Positions 26,045 through 34,562 of a stretch of 64,000 nt of DNA are shown here, piece by piece. The stretch spans positions 124,001 to 188,000 of the forward strand of contig JACJXU010000001.1 in the NCBI GenBank assembly GCA_020636475.1, in the 5' to 3' direction. A program made the position numbers and the translations under genes. Position 1 is the stretch's first letter. Each line of letters starts with the position of its first letter. The DNA is from Chitinophagales bacterium (lineage in GTDB: Bacteria; Bacteroidota; Bacteroidia; Chitinophagales; UBA2359). Under the pieces are notes generated by a model. It had not been told where the DNA came from, ran no database searches, and saw nothing but the letters and a program-made list of their open reading frames with translations.

Positions 26045-27496
26045 ATGAAAGCTTTGAAATTTTTGGAGTTATTGACTGTTTCCGAAAAAAAACAGCTTGA
26101 AAAGGAGCTTAAAATACAAGACAATGCAGAGCTTTTGCAACTGTGGAAAATAATACAACACCATTTGAGGAAAGGTACACCGCTGCCCGAAACGAAGGAA
26201 TTGATTAATAGTATTTATGGTGCGGCGTATAGTGCGAAGTTGGACAACCGATTGCGCAATTTGTTTTTTCAGTTAAATGAAGGGGCAAAAAAAATACTGG
26301 TACACAAACAACTCAGTACACATTCGCCTAAAACACGCAAATACCAACAAATGATATTGCTGGAAGCACTGCAACAAAGACAAGCAGATGAGTTGTACGA
26401 AAAACTACTGCAGGAAGAAATGGACAATTCGCTCCTACAGCACGATTATCTGCACTATGCCAATCTGGGAAATATGCAGGTACTAAACGAGATGTTAGCG
26501 GGCAAAGACGAGAAAAAGAAGTATTATCAGGCATCGGCTATGTTGGAACAACAAGCTCCGTACTACGATGCTGCCATAAAATCTTTAATTGCGCAAAGGA
26601 ATGTGGTAATAGGTTTGTATAATTTTACGGTTCGGGGAGCAGAAACACATACTTTGTCAACTTTTTTGCCGGTAGAAGCGTATCATTCTTCTTTTCCAGA
26701 AAATGAATATGTGCAATATTTAGAAAAAAGGCAAAAAGTTTTTGACCCAAATTTTCCCAACAAAACAGACTTGTTAAAGGAAAATGTCGCTTTTTTAGAA
26801 AAAAATGATAATGAAGTATTTGAGCAAGATTTATTTGTAGCATATAGCAATTTGTTTATTTTTTTAATTTTTGAAAAAAAATATGCCGAAGTAGAAGCAA
26901 TATTACCCCAACTAATACAACAAGCTGTAAACAATAAAAAAAGTGTTACTTCGGGTAGGATCCACTTAATGCGCTTGAATATATTGAGCTTTTGCTTAAA
27001 AAGATTTAAACTAAAGGAGTGTGCAACTATAATACAAACCATGGAAAATAACAAAACGCCCAGTTCTTATTTGGTACGGACCAATTTGATGATAGTTTGG
27101 TATTACTTTTTTACCAACAACACACCCAAAATTGAAGCTATTGTGACAGAGCTGCAACAAACCGAGTTAGACAAAAGTGGAAAGTTATACCTAAAAATTA
27201 TTGAACTGATACAGTATTTTTTGATGCAAGAATTGGAAATGGTAGAAACATGGATTTCTAATATAAGCCAATACACACGCTACAACAAAGTGGACAATAT
27301 TGCCCTTCAGGAATTTGTAAAATTGTTTAGGAAAGTGATGTACTGGAAATCAAAGCACTATTTCGACAACGAAGAACTTCCCGCCAAGTTGCAGCAAAAT
27401 ATTGCCCAAAAATATCAAGCCTACGCCATCAACGATTTCTATTCCTTGCCTTTAGCGTGGCTGTATTTTTATGTTATGGAAGGAACTAAGTCCTAA
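26045..27496 (+). CDS. Helical cytosolic protein of unknown function, paralog A
   Basis: A 483-residue, nearly all-helical protein without signal peptide or membrane segment. I recognise no catalytic domain. The N-terminal 60 residues (FLELLTVSEKKQLEKEL ... SIYGAAYSAKLDNRLRNLFFQL) recall a family of uncharacterised Bacteroidota proteins with paired helices that look TPR-like. It is a clear full-length paralog of the protein at 33072-34538: both share KYQQ(M/L)xLL(E/D)AL, LLQHDYxHY, the segment around ENVAFLEKK, and the closing YAINDFYSLPL(A/T)WLYFY. The two genes flank the S74 array on the opposite strand. Linkage to the fibres is possible but unproven. Confidence 0.75.
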   Translation: MKALKFLELLTVSEKKQLEKELKIQDNAELLQLWKIIQHHLRKGTPLPETKELINSIYGAAYSAKLDNRLRNLFFQLNEGAKKILVHKQLSTHSPKTRKYQQMILLEALQQRQADELYEKLLQEEMDNSLLQHDYLHYANLGNMQVLNEMLAGKDEKKKYYQASAMLEQQAPYYDAAIKSLIAQRNVVIGLYNFTVRGAETHTLSTFLPVEAYHSSFPENEYVQYLEKRQKVFDPNFPNKTDLLKENVAFLEKNDNEVFEQDLFVAYSNLFIFLIFEKKYAEVEAILPQLIQQAVNNKKSVTSGRIHLMRLNILSFCLKRFKLKECATIIQTMENNKTPSSYLVRTNLMIVWYYFFTNNTPKIEAIVTELQQTELDKSGKLYLKIIELIQYFLMQELEMVETWISNISQYTRYNKVDNIALQEFVKLFRKVMYWKSKHYFDNEELPAKLQQNIAQKYQAYAINDFYSLPLAWLYFYVMEGTKS

Positions 27497-27501
27497 AAAA
27501 G

Positions 27502-27526
27502 AAGCTACCTTTTTGGGGTAGCTTCA
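27502..27526 (-). terminator. Terminator after S74 paralog 2
   Basis: GAAGCTACC (27502-27510) pairs perfectly with GGTAGCTTC (27518-27526). It lies 24 bases past the S74 paralog 2 stop and just after the convergent helical protein gene, so it may serve both. The same hairpin with one loop change lies after S74 paralog 3. Confidence 0.8.
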
Positions 27527-27550
27527 CGATATAATCTGAAAAAATCTTCT

Positions 27551-29095
27551 TTACTTCGTCAAAATCATCTCTTTCGATGCGGAAACTTTGCCGTTTATCA
27601 CCAAACTGTAAACATAAGTTCCTGCCGCCAAGTCGTTGCCGTTGATGGTGGTAGTTCCGTAGCCAGTGGTGTCGAGGCTGATGGTTTTTACTACTTTTCC
27701 TTCTATATTCACAATTTGTAGGTTGGCATTGCGCGTGTCTTCGGGCAAGTAGTATTGGATAATGGTTTTGTTGTAAAACGGATTAGGAGCGTTTTGTTCC
27801 AAGCGTGCGCCGCTGTTGTTTAGCGTAGCCGTGCTAATGTCGTCCACTTTTTCGCTGAGGCAACAGTTTTGCATGGCACTGCTCATTTTTTGGAGCATAG
27901 CGCGAAGTTCTGTTATTTCATTTTTTACATCTGTAAGCTCTTTTTTCAAATCTTCATTTTCAGATGTTTTAGTTTCCAATTTTCCATTAAGCTCCTGAAT
28001 AGCAGCAATGGCATATACTGCAAAATGGTCATACACTACTCCTTTGTAACCATTGTCCACATCGCGCACACTTTGAGGGAACACCTGCTCAACTTCTTGG
28101 GCAATAAAACCTACTGATTTAGAAGTAGCAAATTCTTTGGAATCGGTATAATAGTAAGTGGCTGGTTTGAGCTGCATTATTTTTTCTAAGGTATTGCCCA
28201 AAGGTTCTATATCTGTTTTCAGGCGGCGGTCTGAAGACTGCAAATAAGCACCATCCGCACTGGCAATATCTGCTTTTATAGCACCATTATAGTAAAATTT
28301 ATAATTTTTAGTACTTGTTCCAATACCTGTTTCCCAATAATCAGCATCTGTTTGATGCTCAGTTCGAATGGCGACATTGGCAACTTTTTGTTTGATATGC
28401 AAATCCCGAAGTGCTGCAATTTTTCCGATACTTACATTTCCATCACCCATTTGTATATTTCCGCCATCCCAATTCAGGTATAGCGTGCTGACAACACTAT
28501 CATTGCGGGCTTGTATTTCATTATTATCCATACCTATATTTTGACCTGCAAAATTACCAATCACAACATCTCCTCCAGAGGCAGCACCCACATCAGTTCC
28601 GCCATCTAAACGAGTGATACCATTGAAATACGCGGCATAGTTAGTGGCTGCACCCGAAGCTGTTGCATAAATGCCATAATTTATAGCGGCTGAACCGGTA
28701 GCTGTAGAGTAAATACCATAATTGACGCTACTCGCATTTGAAGATCTTGCATAGATACCGTAGCCAGTAGAAGCATTGGAGCTATAACTTCCATAAAAAT
28801 AACCAGCATAAGGAGTACCCGTACCATAAGAATTGTTATAACCATAAACACCATAGCTGTTTCCCGTTCCATCATTGTAAGTGGTGGCAGTAATACCAGA
28901 TTTAGCGTAGGCATCACTACCACTATTCCAAAAATAACCGCCGTAACTGGTCGCTTGGTTGTTGTAGATATAGGCTTCTACAGCTTTATCGCTTAGATTA
29001 TCTTGACTTTGTACATATACTTGTTGGGCATGCAAGTGATATGTTATACCCATAAGTACAACAAAGAATGAAAGTTTATTATAAGATTTTTTCAT
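27551..29095 (-). CDS. T9SS-secreted protein with Peptidase_S74 domain, paralog 2
   Basis: 514 residues with signal peptide (cleavage near residue 23, HLHA/QQVYVQ). It has the longest repeat region of the four, with successive NYGIY-type units (STGYGIYARSSNASSVNYGIYST and on). The S74 domain begins SSDRRLKTDIEPL (Ser near 288) with VGFIAQEVEQVFPQSV. Coiled coil, MQNCCLSEKVDD and a sorting domain nearly identical to paralogs 1 and 3 follow. Unlike paralogs 1 and 4, its S74 domain is of the ATYYYTDSKEFATSKSVGF kind, so the S74 and tail parts have different histories. It shares upstream and downstream DNA with paralog 3, a sign of recent tandem duplication. Confidence 0.88.
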   Translation of the reverse strand: MKKSYNKLSFFVVLMGITYHLHAQQVYVQSQDNLSDKAVEAYIYNNQATSYGGYFWNSGSDAYAKSGITATTYNDGTGNSYGVYGYNNSYGTGTPYAGYFYGSYSSNASTGYGIYARSSNASSVNYGIYSTATGSAAINYGIYATASGAATNYAAYFNGITRLDGGTDVGAASGGDVVIGNFAGQNIGMDNNEIQARNDSVVSTLYLNWDGGNIQMGDGNVSIGKIAALRDLHIKQKVANVAIRTEHQTDADYWETGIGTSTKNYKFYYNGAIKADIASADGAYLQSSDRRLKTDIEPLGNTLEKIMQLKPATYYYTDSKEFATSKSVGFIAQEVEQVFPQSVRDVDNGYKGVVYDHFAVYAIAAIQELNGKLETKTSENEDLKKELTDVKNEITELRAMLQKMSSAMQNCCLSEKVDDISTATLNNSGARLEQNAPNPFYNKTIIQYYLPEDTRNANLQIVNIEGKVVKTISLDTTGYGTTTINGNDLAAGTYVYSLVINGKVSASKEMILTK

Positions 29096-29122
29096 GATAA
29101 AAAGGATTGGGGTTAAAAAAAT

Positions 29123-29158
29123 TAATAAATATTGCTTGTTATTTATTATGTGTCAAAA
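29123..29158 (-). promoter_or_regulatory. Shared upstream block of S74 paralogs (copy 2)
   Basis: Contains AATAAATATTGCTTGTTATT followed by TATTATGTGTCAAAAGAAAA, almost identical to the block before paralog 3. Similarity to paralog 3 continues for about 70 more bases upstream (the TGTGAAAAATATTACAACTT region). Confidence 0.5.
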
Positions 29159-29291
29159 GAAAACTATTTAGTGAAATAAAAAAAATTGAATTTTTGAGGT
29201 TTGTGAAAAATATTACAACTTATTTGTTTTATAAATACCTAATAATCAATAAACTTAAGAAGTATTTAATACTAATAAAAATAAATAAAAA

Positions 29292-29316
29292 GAAGCTACC
29301 TTTTTAGGGTAGCTTC
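29292..29316 (-). terminator. Terminator after S74 paralog 3
   Basis: GAAGCTACC (29292-29300) pairs with GGTAGCTTC (29308-29316). The hairpin and the following 30 bases are nearly identical to those after paralog 2, showing that the duplicated unit included its terminator. Confidence 0.8.
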
Positions 29317-29341
29317 ACGATATAAGCTGAAAAAATCTTCT

Positions 29342-30889
29342 TTACTTCGTCAAAATCATCTCTTTCGATGCGGAAACTTTGCCGTTTATCACCAAGCTGT
29401 AAACATAAGTTCCTGCCGCCAAGTCGTTGCCGTTGATGGTGGTAGTTCCGTAGCCGGTGGTGTCAAGGCTGATGGTTTTTACTACTTTTCCTTCTATGTT
29501 CACGATTTGTAAGTTGGCATTGCGCGTGTCTTCGGGCAAGTAGTATTGGATAATGGTTTTGTTGTAGAACGGATTAGGAGCGTTTTGTTCCAAGCGCGCG
29601 CCGCTGTTATTTAAGGTCGCTGTGCTAATGTCGTCCACTTTTTCGCTGAGGCAGCAGTTTTGCATAGCACTGCTCATTTTTTGTAGCGTACTTTCTAAGG
29701 CATCTAAGCGGTTTTGCAAATCTTCTACTTCATTGGTAAGCGCAGCTATTTTTTCATTTTTTTGCTCAAGAATACCTTGTTGTTCTTGCATAGCCTGCAC
29801 AATTACAGGTAGCAAAAAGTCCGGCTGAATACCTTTAATCCACTCGGTGCGGTCATCTTCACGTTCGGGCGTGCTGGCACCTATTTCCACCGGAACATTG
29901 GCTACTGCCTGCGGAATCACCGTTTCCATTTCCTGTGCCAAAAAGCCGAGTTGTTCATTCTCCGGCAAATTCATGGCTTGTTCTATTTCGCTATCGTGTT
30001 TATACATGTAGGTATAAGCTTTGAGTGCCATTATTTTTGCCAAACTGCCGCTAAGTGGTTCTACATCTGTTTTTAAACTCTGGTCGGAAGAAGTATAATA
30101 GGCAGTAGCATAAGCCGCACCTGAACTATACACGCCATAGTTTGCCACCGTAACGCCATTTCCTACAGTGCCAGTGCTGCCCGAAGCAGAGCCATATACG
30201 CCATAACGCGCTCCAGTACCGACACCACCAGCACTGAAATAATTGTAAATACCACCAGTATAAGCACCTCCCAGTGCTGCTGCATACACACCACGATAAC
30301 CGCCATAAAATTCACCGCCATATCCCCAACCATCTGAACAAATAGAAGTGGCAAATACGCCTCTAATATCAGAGTTGCCTAAGTAGTTACTTCTAAAAGC
30401 ACCAGTATAATTGGTAGGAGAATCAGTTCTATTTTCAACATTTAGGGTGCCAAAAGTATTTAAGGGAATACTATCGGCGTGGCTGATAAGTGTTTTCCCA
30501 TTAAAATGTGCTGCCCAGTTGTCGGTAGCGGATAGAGACGTAGCATAAATACCATAACCAACGGGGATACTGCTTGAGTAATATCCTGCAAAATAACCTG
30601 CATACGGTTTGCCTGTACCATAAGAATTGTTATAACCATAAACACCAAAACTATCACCGGCTCCATCATTGTATGTACCGCTATAAGAACCATATTTAGT
30701 GAATGCATCGCTTCCGCTATTCCAAAAATATCCTCCGTAGCTGGTAGTCTGATTGTTGTAAGTATAGGCTTCAACAGATTTGTCATTTAGATTATCTGCA
30801 TTTTGTACATATACTTGTTGGGCGTGCAAATGATATGTTATACTGAAAAGTACAATAAAGAATAAGAATTTACTATAAAATTTTTTCAT
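29342..30889 (-). CDS. T9SS-secreted protein with Peptidase_S74 domain, paralog 3
   Basis: 515 residues with signal peptide (HLHA/QQVYVQ). The repeat region is diverged, with segments such as GGEFYGGYRGVYAAALGGAYTGG and ARYGVYGSASG. S74 begins at SSDQSLKTDVEPL (Ser near 268, Lys at +5 kept although the usual Arg at +2 is Gln). It includes LGFLAQEMETVIPQAV and an insertion TPEREDDRTEWIKG. Coiled coil, NCC motif and sorting domain are nearly identical in DNA to paralogs 1 and 2. Probably a surface fibre variant. Own terminator downstream and the shared upstream block. Confidence 0.88.
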   Translation of the reverse strand: MKKFYSKFLFFIVLFSITYHLHAQQVYVQNADNLNDKSVEAYTYNNQTTSYGGYFWNSGSDAFTKYGSYSGTYNDGAGDSFGVYGYNNSYGTGKPYAGYFAGYYSSSIPVGYGIYATSLSATDNWAAHFNGKTLISHADSIPLNTFGTLNVENRTDSPTNYTGAFRSNYLGNSDIRGVFATSICSDGWGYGGEFYGGYRGVYAAALGGAYTGGIYNYFSAGGVGTGARYGVYGSASGSTGTVGNGVTVANYGVYSSGAAYATAYYTSSDQSLKTDVEPLSGSLAKIMALKAYTYMYKHDSEIEQAMNLPENEQLGFLAQEMETVIPQAVANVPVEIGASTPEREDDRTEWIKGIQPDFLLPVIVQAMQEQQGILEQKNEKIAALTNEVEDLQNRLDALESTLQKMSSAMQNCCLSEKVDDISTATLNNSGARLEQNAPNPFYNKTIIQYYLPEDTRNANLQIVNIEGKVVKTISLDTTGYGTTTINGNDLAAGTYVYSLVINGKVSASKEMILTK

Positions 30890-30919
30890 GATTTAAAAGG
30901 GTTTAAGTTAAAAAAAATT

Positions 30920-30956
30920 TAATAAATATTGCTTGTTATTTATTATACTTCAAAAG
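30920..30956 (-). promoter_or_regulatory. Shared upstream block of S74 paralogs (copy 3)
   Basis: AATAAATATTGCTTGTTATT followed by TATTATACTTCAAAAGAAAA; see the first copy for interpretation. About 110 bases including this block are almost the same as the sequence upstream of paralog 2. Confidence 0.5.
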
Positions 30957-31082
30957 AAAACTATTTTGTGAAATTAAAAAAATTGAAATTTTCGATTTTG
31001 TGAAAAATATTACAACTTATTTTATTTGTAAGTGATTTATAAATAATAACTTATAAAGTATTTGGGGTCAAAAAAATAAATT

Positions 31083-31112
31083 AAAAAAGCTACTTTTTAG
31101 GAGTAGCTTTTT
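31083..31112 (-). terminator. Hairpin terminator related to the S74 array
   Basis: AAAAAGCTACT pairs with AGTAGCTTTTT (31102-31112) around a short loop. The core AGCTAC-GTAGCT resembles the terminators after paralogs 2 and 3, but here it is about 165 bases from the paralog 4 stop, with a repeat element in between. Confidence 0.7.
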
Positions 31113-31258
31113 AAGTACTTGGCCAAAAGAAAACCCGCATAAATTATTTACCGAGCGTTGAGCGAAGTCGAAACGCGGCTATACACAATGCACAAGTTTC
31201 AACGTAAATTATTCAAGCGAATACTTGATTACTTTTGGGTAGATACTTAATATGATTG
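31109..31258. repeat. Dispersed repeat, copy A
   Basis: The first 68 bases (31109-31176) match 43619-43686 with a single difference, and the last 50 or so match the end of that copy. The middle differs and is shorter here. It contains the motif GTTGAGCGAAGTCGAAACGC. It begins right after the T-run of a terminator, as does copy B. No coding capacity. Confidence 0.8.
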
Positions 31259-31275
31259 ATATGAAACATCTTTCC

Positions 31276-32721
31276 TTATTTAGTCAAAATCATTTCTTTG
31301 GAAGCGGCAACTCGTCCGTTTATTACTAAGCTGTAAATATAAGTTCCTGCAGTTAAGTCGTTGCCGTTGATGGTGGTAGTGCCATAACCCGTTGTGTTTA
31401 GGTCGATGGTTTTTACTACGCGACCTTCTATATTCACAATTTGTAGGTTGGCATTGCGGGTGTCATCGGGCAGGTAGTATTGAATAATCGTTTTGTTGTA
31501 GAACGGATTGGGTGCGTTTTGCTCCAAGCGTGCGCCGCTGTTGTTCACGCTAGCTACCTTTATATCGTCCACTTTTTCGCTGAGGCAGCAATTTTGCATG
31601 GCACTGCTCATTTTTTGGAGCATGGAGTGCAGTTCGGTAAGTTCGGTTTCCAAGTCGGCGACTTTATTTTTTAAGTCGTCATTTTCAGTTTTAATTGCAT
31701 TGTTTTGGTTTGATAGCTCTTTCACAGCCTCCGAAATTACGGGAATAATCATATCATAATTTACTGCCAAGTAGCCGCTTCCTTTACCGTCTTCCATTAC
31801 CGCTTGTGGCACTACTTTTTGTAATTCTTGGGCTAAGTAGCCTACATGTTCGCGTTCGTCGAAGTTATATTCAGGAGCTTTGCTTTGGTCGTACAGATAA
31901 GTATAGGCTTGCAATTGTTGAATTTTTTCTAGTGCATCATCATATTTTTTAATGTCTTTTTTGAAATTGCGGTCGGAACCTGTCCATGTACCACCTGCTA
32001 TCCAGCCATTACCATTCACATCTATATTGTAAGTAACAGAACCCGGATAAAGCCAGTTAATACCAACTGCCCCTGAACCTACTGCACCAACTGCCCCAGT
32101 TTGTAGCCTTTTTACATAAGTTTTTGTTCCGTCCGGAATATCTCCGTGATTAAAAGTGAAAATATTGCTGGAAAGCGGCACATTCAATTTAAACTCTTCT
32201 GAAGCTATACCCAAACTATAGCAATTGGTAGAAGTTGAGGTAATGGCACTTCCATCATTCCACAATACCAACTTATTATTGTCTAACGATAGGCTGCTTA
32301 TAATAGCACGTTCCGAAACACCCAATCTGCCGTCAAAGTATCCTGCCCAGTTGTTTATTGCGCCAACAGAAGAAGCATAGATACCAAAACCGGTAGGTAC
32401 GTTACCGTTATAGTTTCCGGTAAAATATCCGGCAAAAGCATCTGCAGTACCCCAAGAATTGTTGTTGCTGTAAACACCAAAGCTATTGGCAGCACCATCG
32501 TTGTACACGTAAGTGTATAATCCATATTTGCTATAGTCACTGGAGCCCGTATTATAAAGAATAGCACCAAAACTGTTGATAGTATTATTGGAGGTATAAG
32601 CTTCTATACTGGCAGCATTCAAATCGTTAGAGTTGTCAATATATACTTGCTGGGCGTGCAAATGATACGTTATACCCATAAGTGCAGCAAAAAATAAAAA
32701 TTTACGATAATAGTTTTTCAT
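31276..32721 (-). CDS. T9SS-secreted protein with Peptidase_S74 domain, paralog 4
   Basis: 481 residues with signal peptide (HLHA/QQVYID). It resembles paralog 1 through repeats, S74 domain (GSDRNFKKDIKKY, Ser near 249; VGYLAQELQKVVPQAVMEDG) and length. The tail region keeps MQNCCLSEKVDD and LEQNAPNPFYNKTIIQYYLP but carries several substitutions (IKVASVNNSG, GRVVKTIDLN), so it has not been homogenised with the other three. Probably a trimeric surface or released fibre. The divergent neighbour is helical paralog B. Confidence 0.88.
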   Translation of the reverse strand: MKNYYRKFLFFAALMGITYHLHAQQVYIDNSNDLNAASIEAYTSNNTINSFGAILYNTGSSDYSKYGLYTYVYNDGAANSFGVYSNNNSWGTADAFAGYFTGNYNGNVPTGFGIYASSVGAINNWAGYFDGRLGVSERAIISSLSLDNNKLVLWNDGSAITSTSTNCYSLGIASEEFKLNVPLSSNIFTFNHGDIPDGTKTYVKRLQTGAVGAVGSGAVGINWLYPGSVTYNIDVNGNGWIAGGTWTGSDRNFKKDIKKYDDALEKIQQLQAYTYLYDQSKAPEYNFDEREHVGYLAQELQKVVPQAVMEDGKGSGYLAVNYDMIIPVISEAVKELSNQNNAIKTENDDLKNKVADLETELTELHSMLQKMSSAMQNCCLSEKVDDIKVASVNNSGARLEQNAPNPFYNKTIIQYYLPDDTRNANLQIVNIEGRVVKTIDLNTTGYGTTTINGNDLTAGTYIYSLVINGRVAASKEMILTK

Positions 32722-33071
32722 GACTTAAAAATTTTGTGTGAAAAAAAAATTTAATAAATAGTGCTTGTTATTTATTTCGGGTCAAAAAAAACGTATCCGT
32801 CAAAATAAAAAAAAATGATTTTTTGATTTTTATGAATAATATTTAAATATAATTTATGTATAAAATATTGATTATGATAAACTTACAAAGAATGTATTAC
32901 TGCTAAATATATTGGTGCAAATACTAACAAATGCGAGGCTTGTGAAATTTTTTAAATTATTTGCACAATATTTTCTATCTTGTTAAAAAGAAATTTGGTA
33001 AAAAAAGAAATAATAGGATGTTATAAAATTTGGAAACAAAATATGGAAAAACACTTTTAGCCTGTACATAG
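32722..33071. other. 350-base divergent intergenic region
   Basis: No gene seen. AT-rich. It holds the fourth shared upstream block (32752-32782) for the S74 gene and a TATCTTG string (near 32975) upstream of helical paralog B, mirroring the arrangement at 25647-26044. Confidence 0.6.
32752..32782 (-). promoter_or_regulatory. Shared upstream block of S74 paralogs (copy 4)
   Basis: AATAAATAGTGCTTGTTATT followed by TATTTCGGGTCAAAA. It keeps the core TGCTTGT-ATT-AT and CAAAA of the other three copies but is the most diverged, in line with the diverged tail of paralog 4. Confidence 0.45.
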
Positions 33072-34538
33072 ATGAAAGCCTTTGACCTCCTACAAACCTT
33101 ATCGTCCAGCGAGCGTAAATTGTTAAAAAAAATCTTAGATAAACGTGCAAATATTTATCTCATACAAGTATGGAAAATAGTACAGTATCATCTAAATCAA
33201 AAAACGCCGCTTCCCGATGCGAAGAGCTTGATAAGTAGTATTTACAAGCAGAAATACACCAAAAAAGCACACAATAATTTGCGCAACCTTTTTCACCAGC
33301 TAACGGAAGAGGCTAAAAAAATTTTGATCGAAAAGCAGTTTAATACTTCGTCTTACAAAAGTACCAAGTACCAGCAGTTAATGTTGTTAGATGCCTTAGA
33401 AAAAAGACAAGCGAGTGAATTGTATGGAAAATTATTGCACGAAGAATTAGAAAAAAGTCTTGTCCAACACGACTACCAACACTATGTGTACCTAAGCAAC
33501 CGACAACTTCGATACGAACTATTGGATTCGTTAGATGAAAAAAATCGTTTCAAAAACGCCTACACGTATCTATGTGAGCAAGCACTACATTACGATACTG
33601 CCATGAAAATACTCATTACCGAACGAAATACCATTATTGCCTTTTACAATGCAGGTATTCAGTCGCATATATCGTCCGACACACCACCGTATGAGTTAAT
33701 GGCAAAGTATTCTACCTCCAATTTTACAGAAAATGAGTTTATTCAGTATTTAGAACGAAAGCAAAAAATTTTTGATAAAAACTATCCTGATAAAATAAGC
33801 CTGTTAGAAGAAAATGTTGCTTTTTTGGAAAAAAAACACAGCAATATGCTCGAACAGGATCTTTTGGCAGCCTACAACAACTTATTTCTGCATCATATAT
33901 TCCAAAAAAATTACGCACCTGTTCAGCAAATATTGCCCAAACTAATATCTCAATGCCAAGTCAATTCCGAAAATGTTTCGATAGGATATATTACCCTAAT
34001 GCGGCTCAACTTGCTGAGTTATTGCCTAAAAACTTTCAATTTTGCCGACGGACATGCCTTAGTAGAACAGTTAGAAACAACCTCTTCGCCGAATCCTTAT
34101 CGAATCCGAATTTACTTTTTTAGCTTGTGGTACAATATTTTCACCAACAACAGCGCAAAAACACGACACTTTTTCCAACTCCTCCAACAAAATGAATTAG
34201 ATAAACTGGCGAAGTTCTATCTAAAACTTGTAGAAGTGGTTTTACATTTTGTGGCGAAAGAAATGGAGTTGGCAGAAACTTGGCTCAAAAATATTACCCA
34301 GCACCTGCGCTATAACGAAATAGAAAATGCATCTCTTCGAGAATTTGTTATTTTATTCAAAAAAGTGATTCGTTTGCAACTAAATAATTTCCAATATAAA
34401 ATAGTTCTCCCCCAACATTTAGCAGAAAACATTACCCAACAGTACAATGCCTATGCCATCAACGATTTTTATTCGCTACCTCTAACGTGGCTGTATTTTT
34501 ATACCCAAAAAGAAGCAGAATATACCAATTCTGTTTAA
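33072..34538 (+). CDS. Helical cytosolic protein of unknown function, paralog B
   Basis: 488 residues, all-helical, no signal peptide. Full-length paralog of the protein at 26045-27496, with shared landmarks such as VWKIVQYHL, LRNLFHQLTEEAKKIL, VQHDYQHYVYLSN, SLLEENVAFLEKK and YAINDFYSLPLTWLYFY. The pair differ at many positions, so the duplication is older than the homogenised S74 tails. Helices of about 30-40 residues suggest TPR-like scaffolding rather than catalysis. No function assigned. It is divergent from S74 paralog 4 and followed after 24 bases by radC on the same strand. Confidence 0.75.
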   Translation: MKAFDLLQTLSSSERKLLKKILDKRANIYLIQVWKIVQYHLNQKTPLPDAKSLISSIYKQKYTKKAHNNLRNLFHQLTEEAKKILIEKQFNTSSYKSTKYQQLMLLDALEKRQASELYGKLLHEELEKSLVQHDYQHYVYLSNRQLRYELLDSLDEKNRFKNAYTYLCEQALHYDTAMKILITERNTIIAFYNAGIQSHISSDTPPYELMAKYSTSNFTENEFIQYLERKQKIFDKNYPDKISLLEENVAFLEKKHSNMLEQDLLAAYNNLFLHHIFQKNYAPVQQILPKLISQCQVNSENVSIGYITLMRLNLLSYCLKTFNFADGHALVEQLETTSSPNPYRIRIYFFSLWYNIFTNNSAKTRHFFQLLQQNELDKLAKFYLKLVEVVLHFVAKEMELAETWLKNITQHLRYNEIENASLREFVILFKKVIRLQLNNFQYKIVLPQHLAENITQQYNAYAINDFYSLPLTWLYFYTQKEAEYTNSV

Positions 34539-34562
34539 CTTTAAGCAGTGTAGAACTATAGT

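Larger units (their letters stand above)
30890..31275. other. 386-base intergenic region between S74 paralogs 3 and 4
   Basis: No gene seen. From right to left, as paralog 4 would be transcribed, it holds a dispersed repeat (31109-31258) directly after the paralog 4 stop, a hairpin terminator (31083-31112), an AT-rich stretch, and the shared upstream block of paralog 3 (30920-30956). Confidence 0.65.

Noticed and set aside
27502..31112. Regularly recurring hairpins in the S74 array as a CRISPR-like repeat
   Set aside because: Only three copies, about 1.8 kb apart, each at a gene end; they are duplicated terminators.
24186..32721. Possible phage or tail-fibre remnant because of the S74 domains
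   Set aside because: All four have Sec signal peptides and T9SS sorting domains, and there are no other phage genes; they are cellular secreted proteins.
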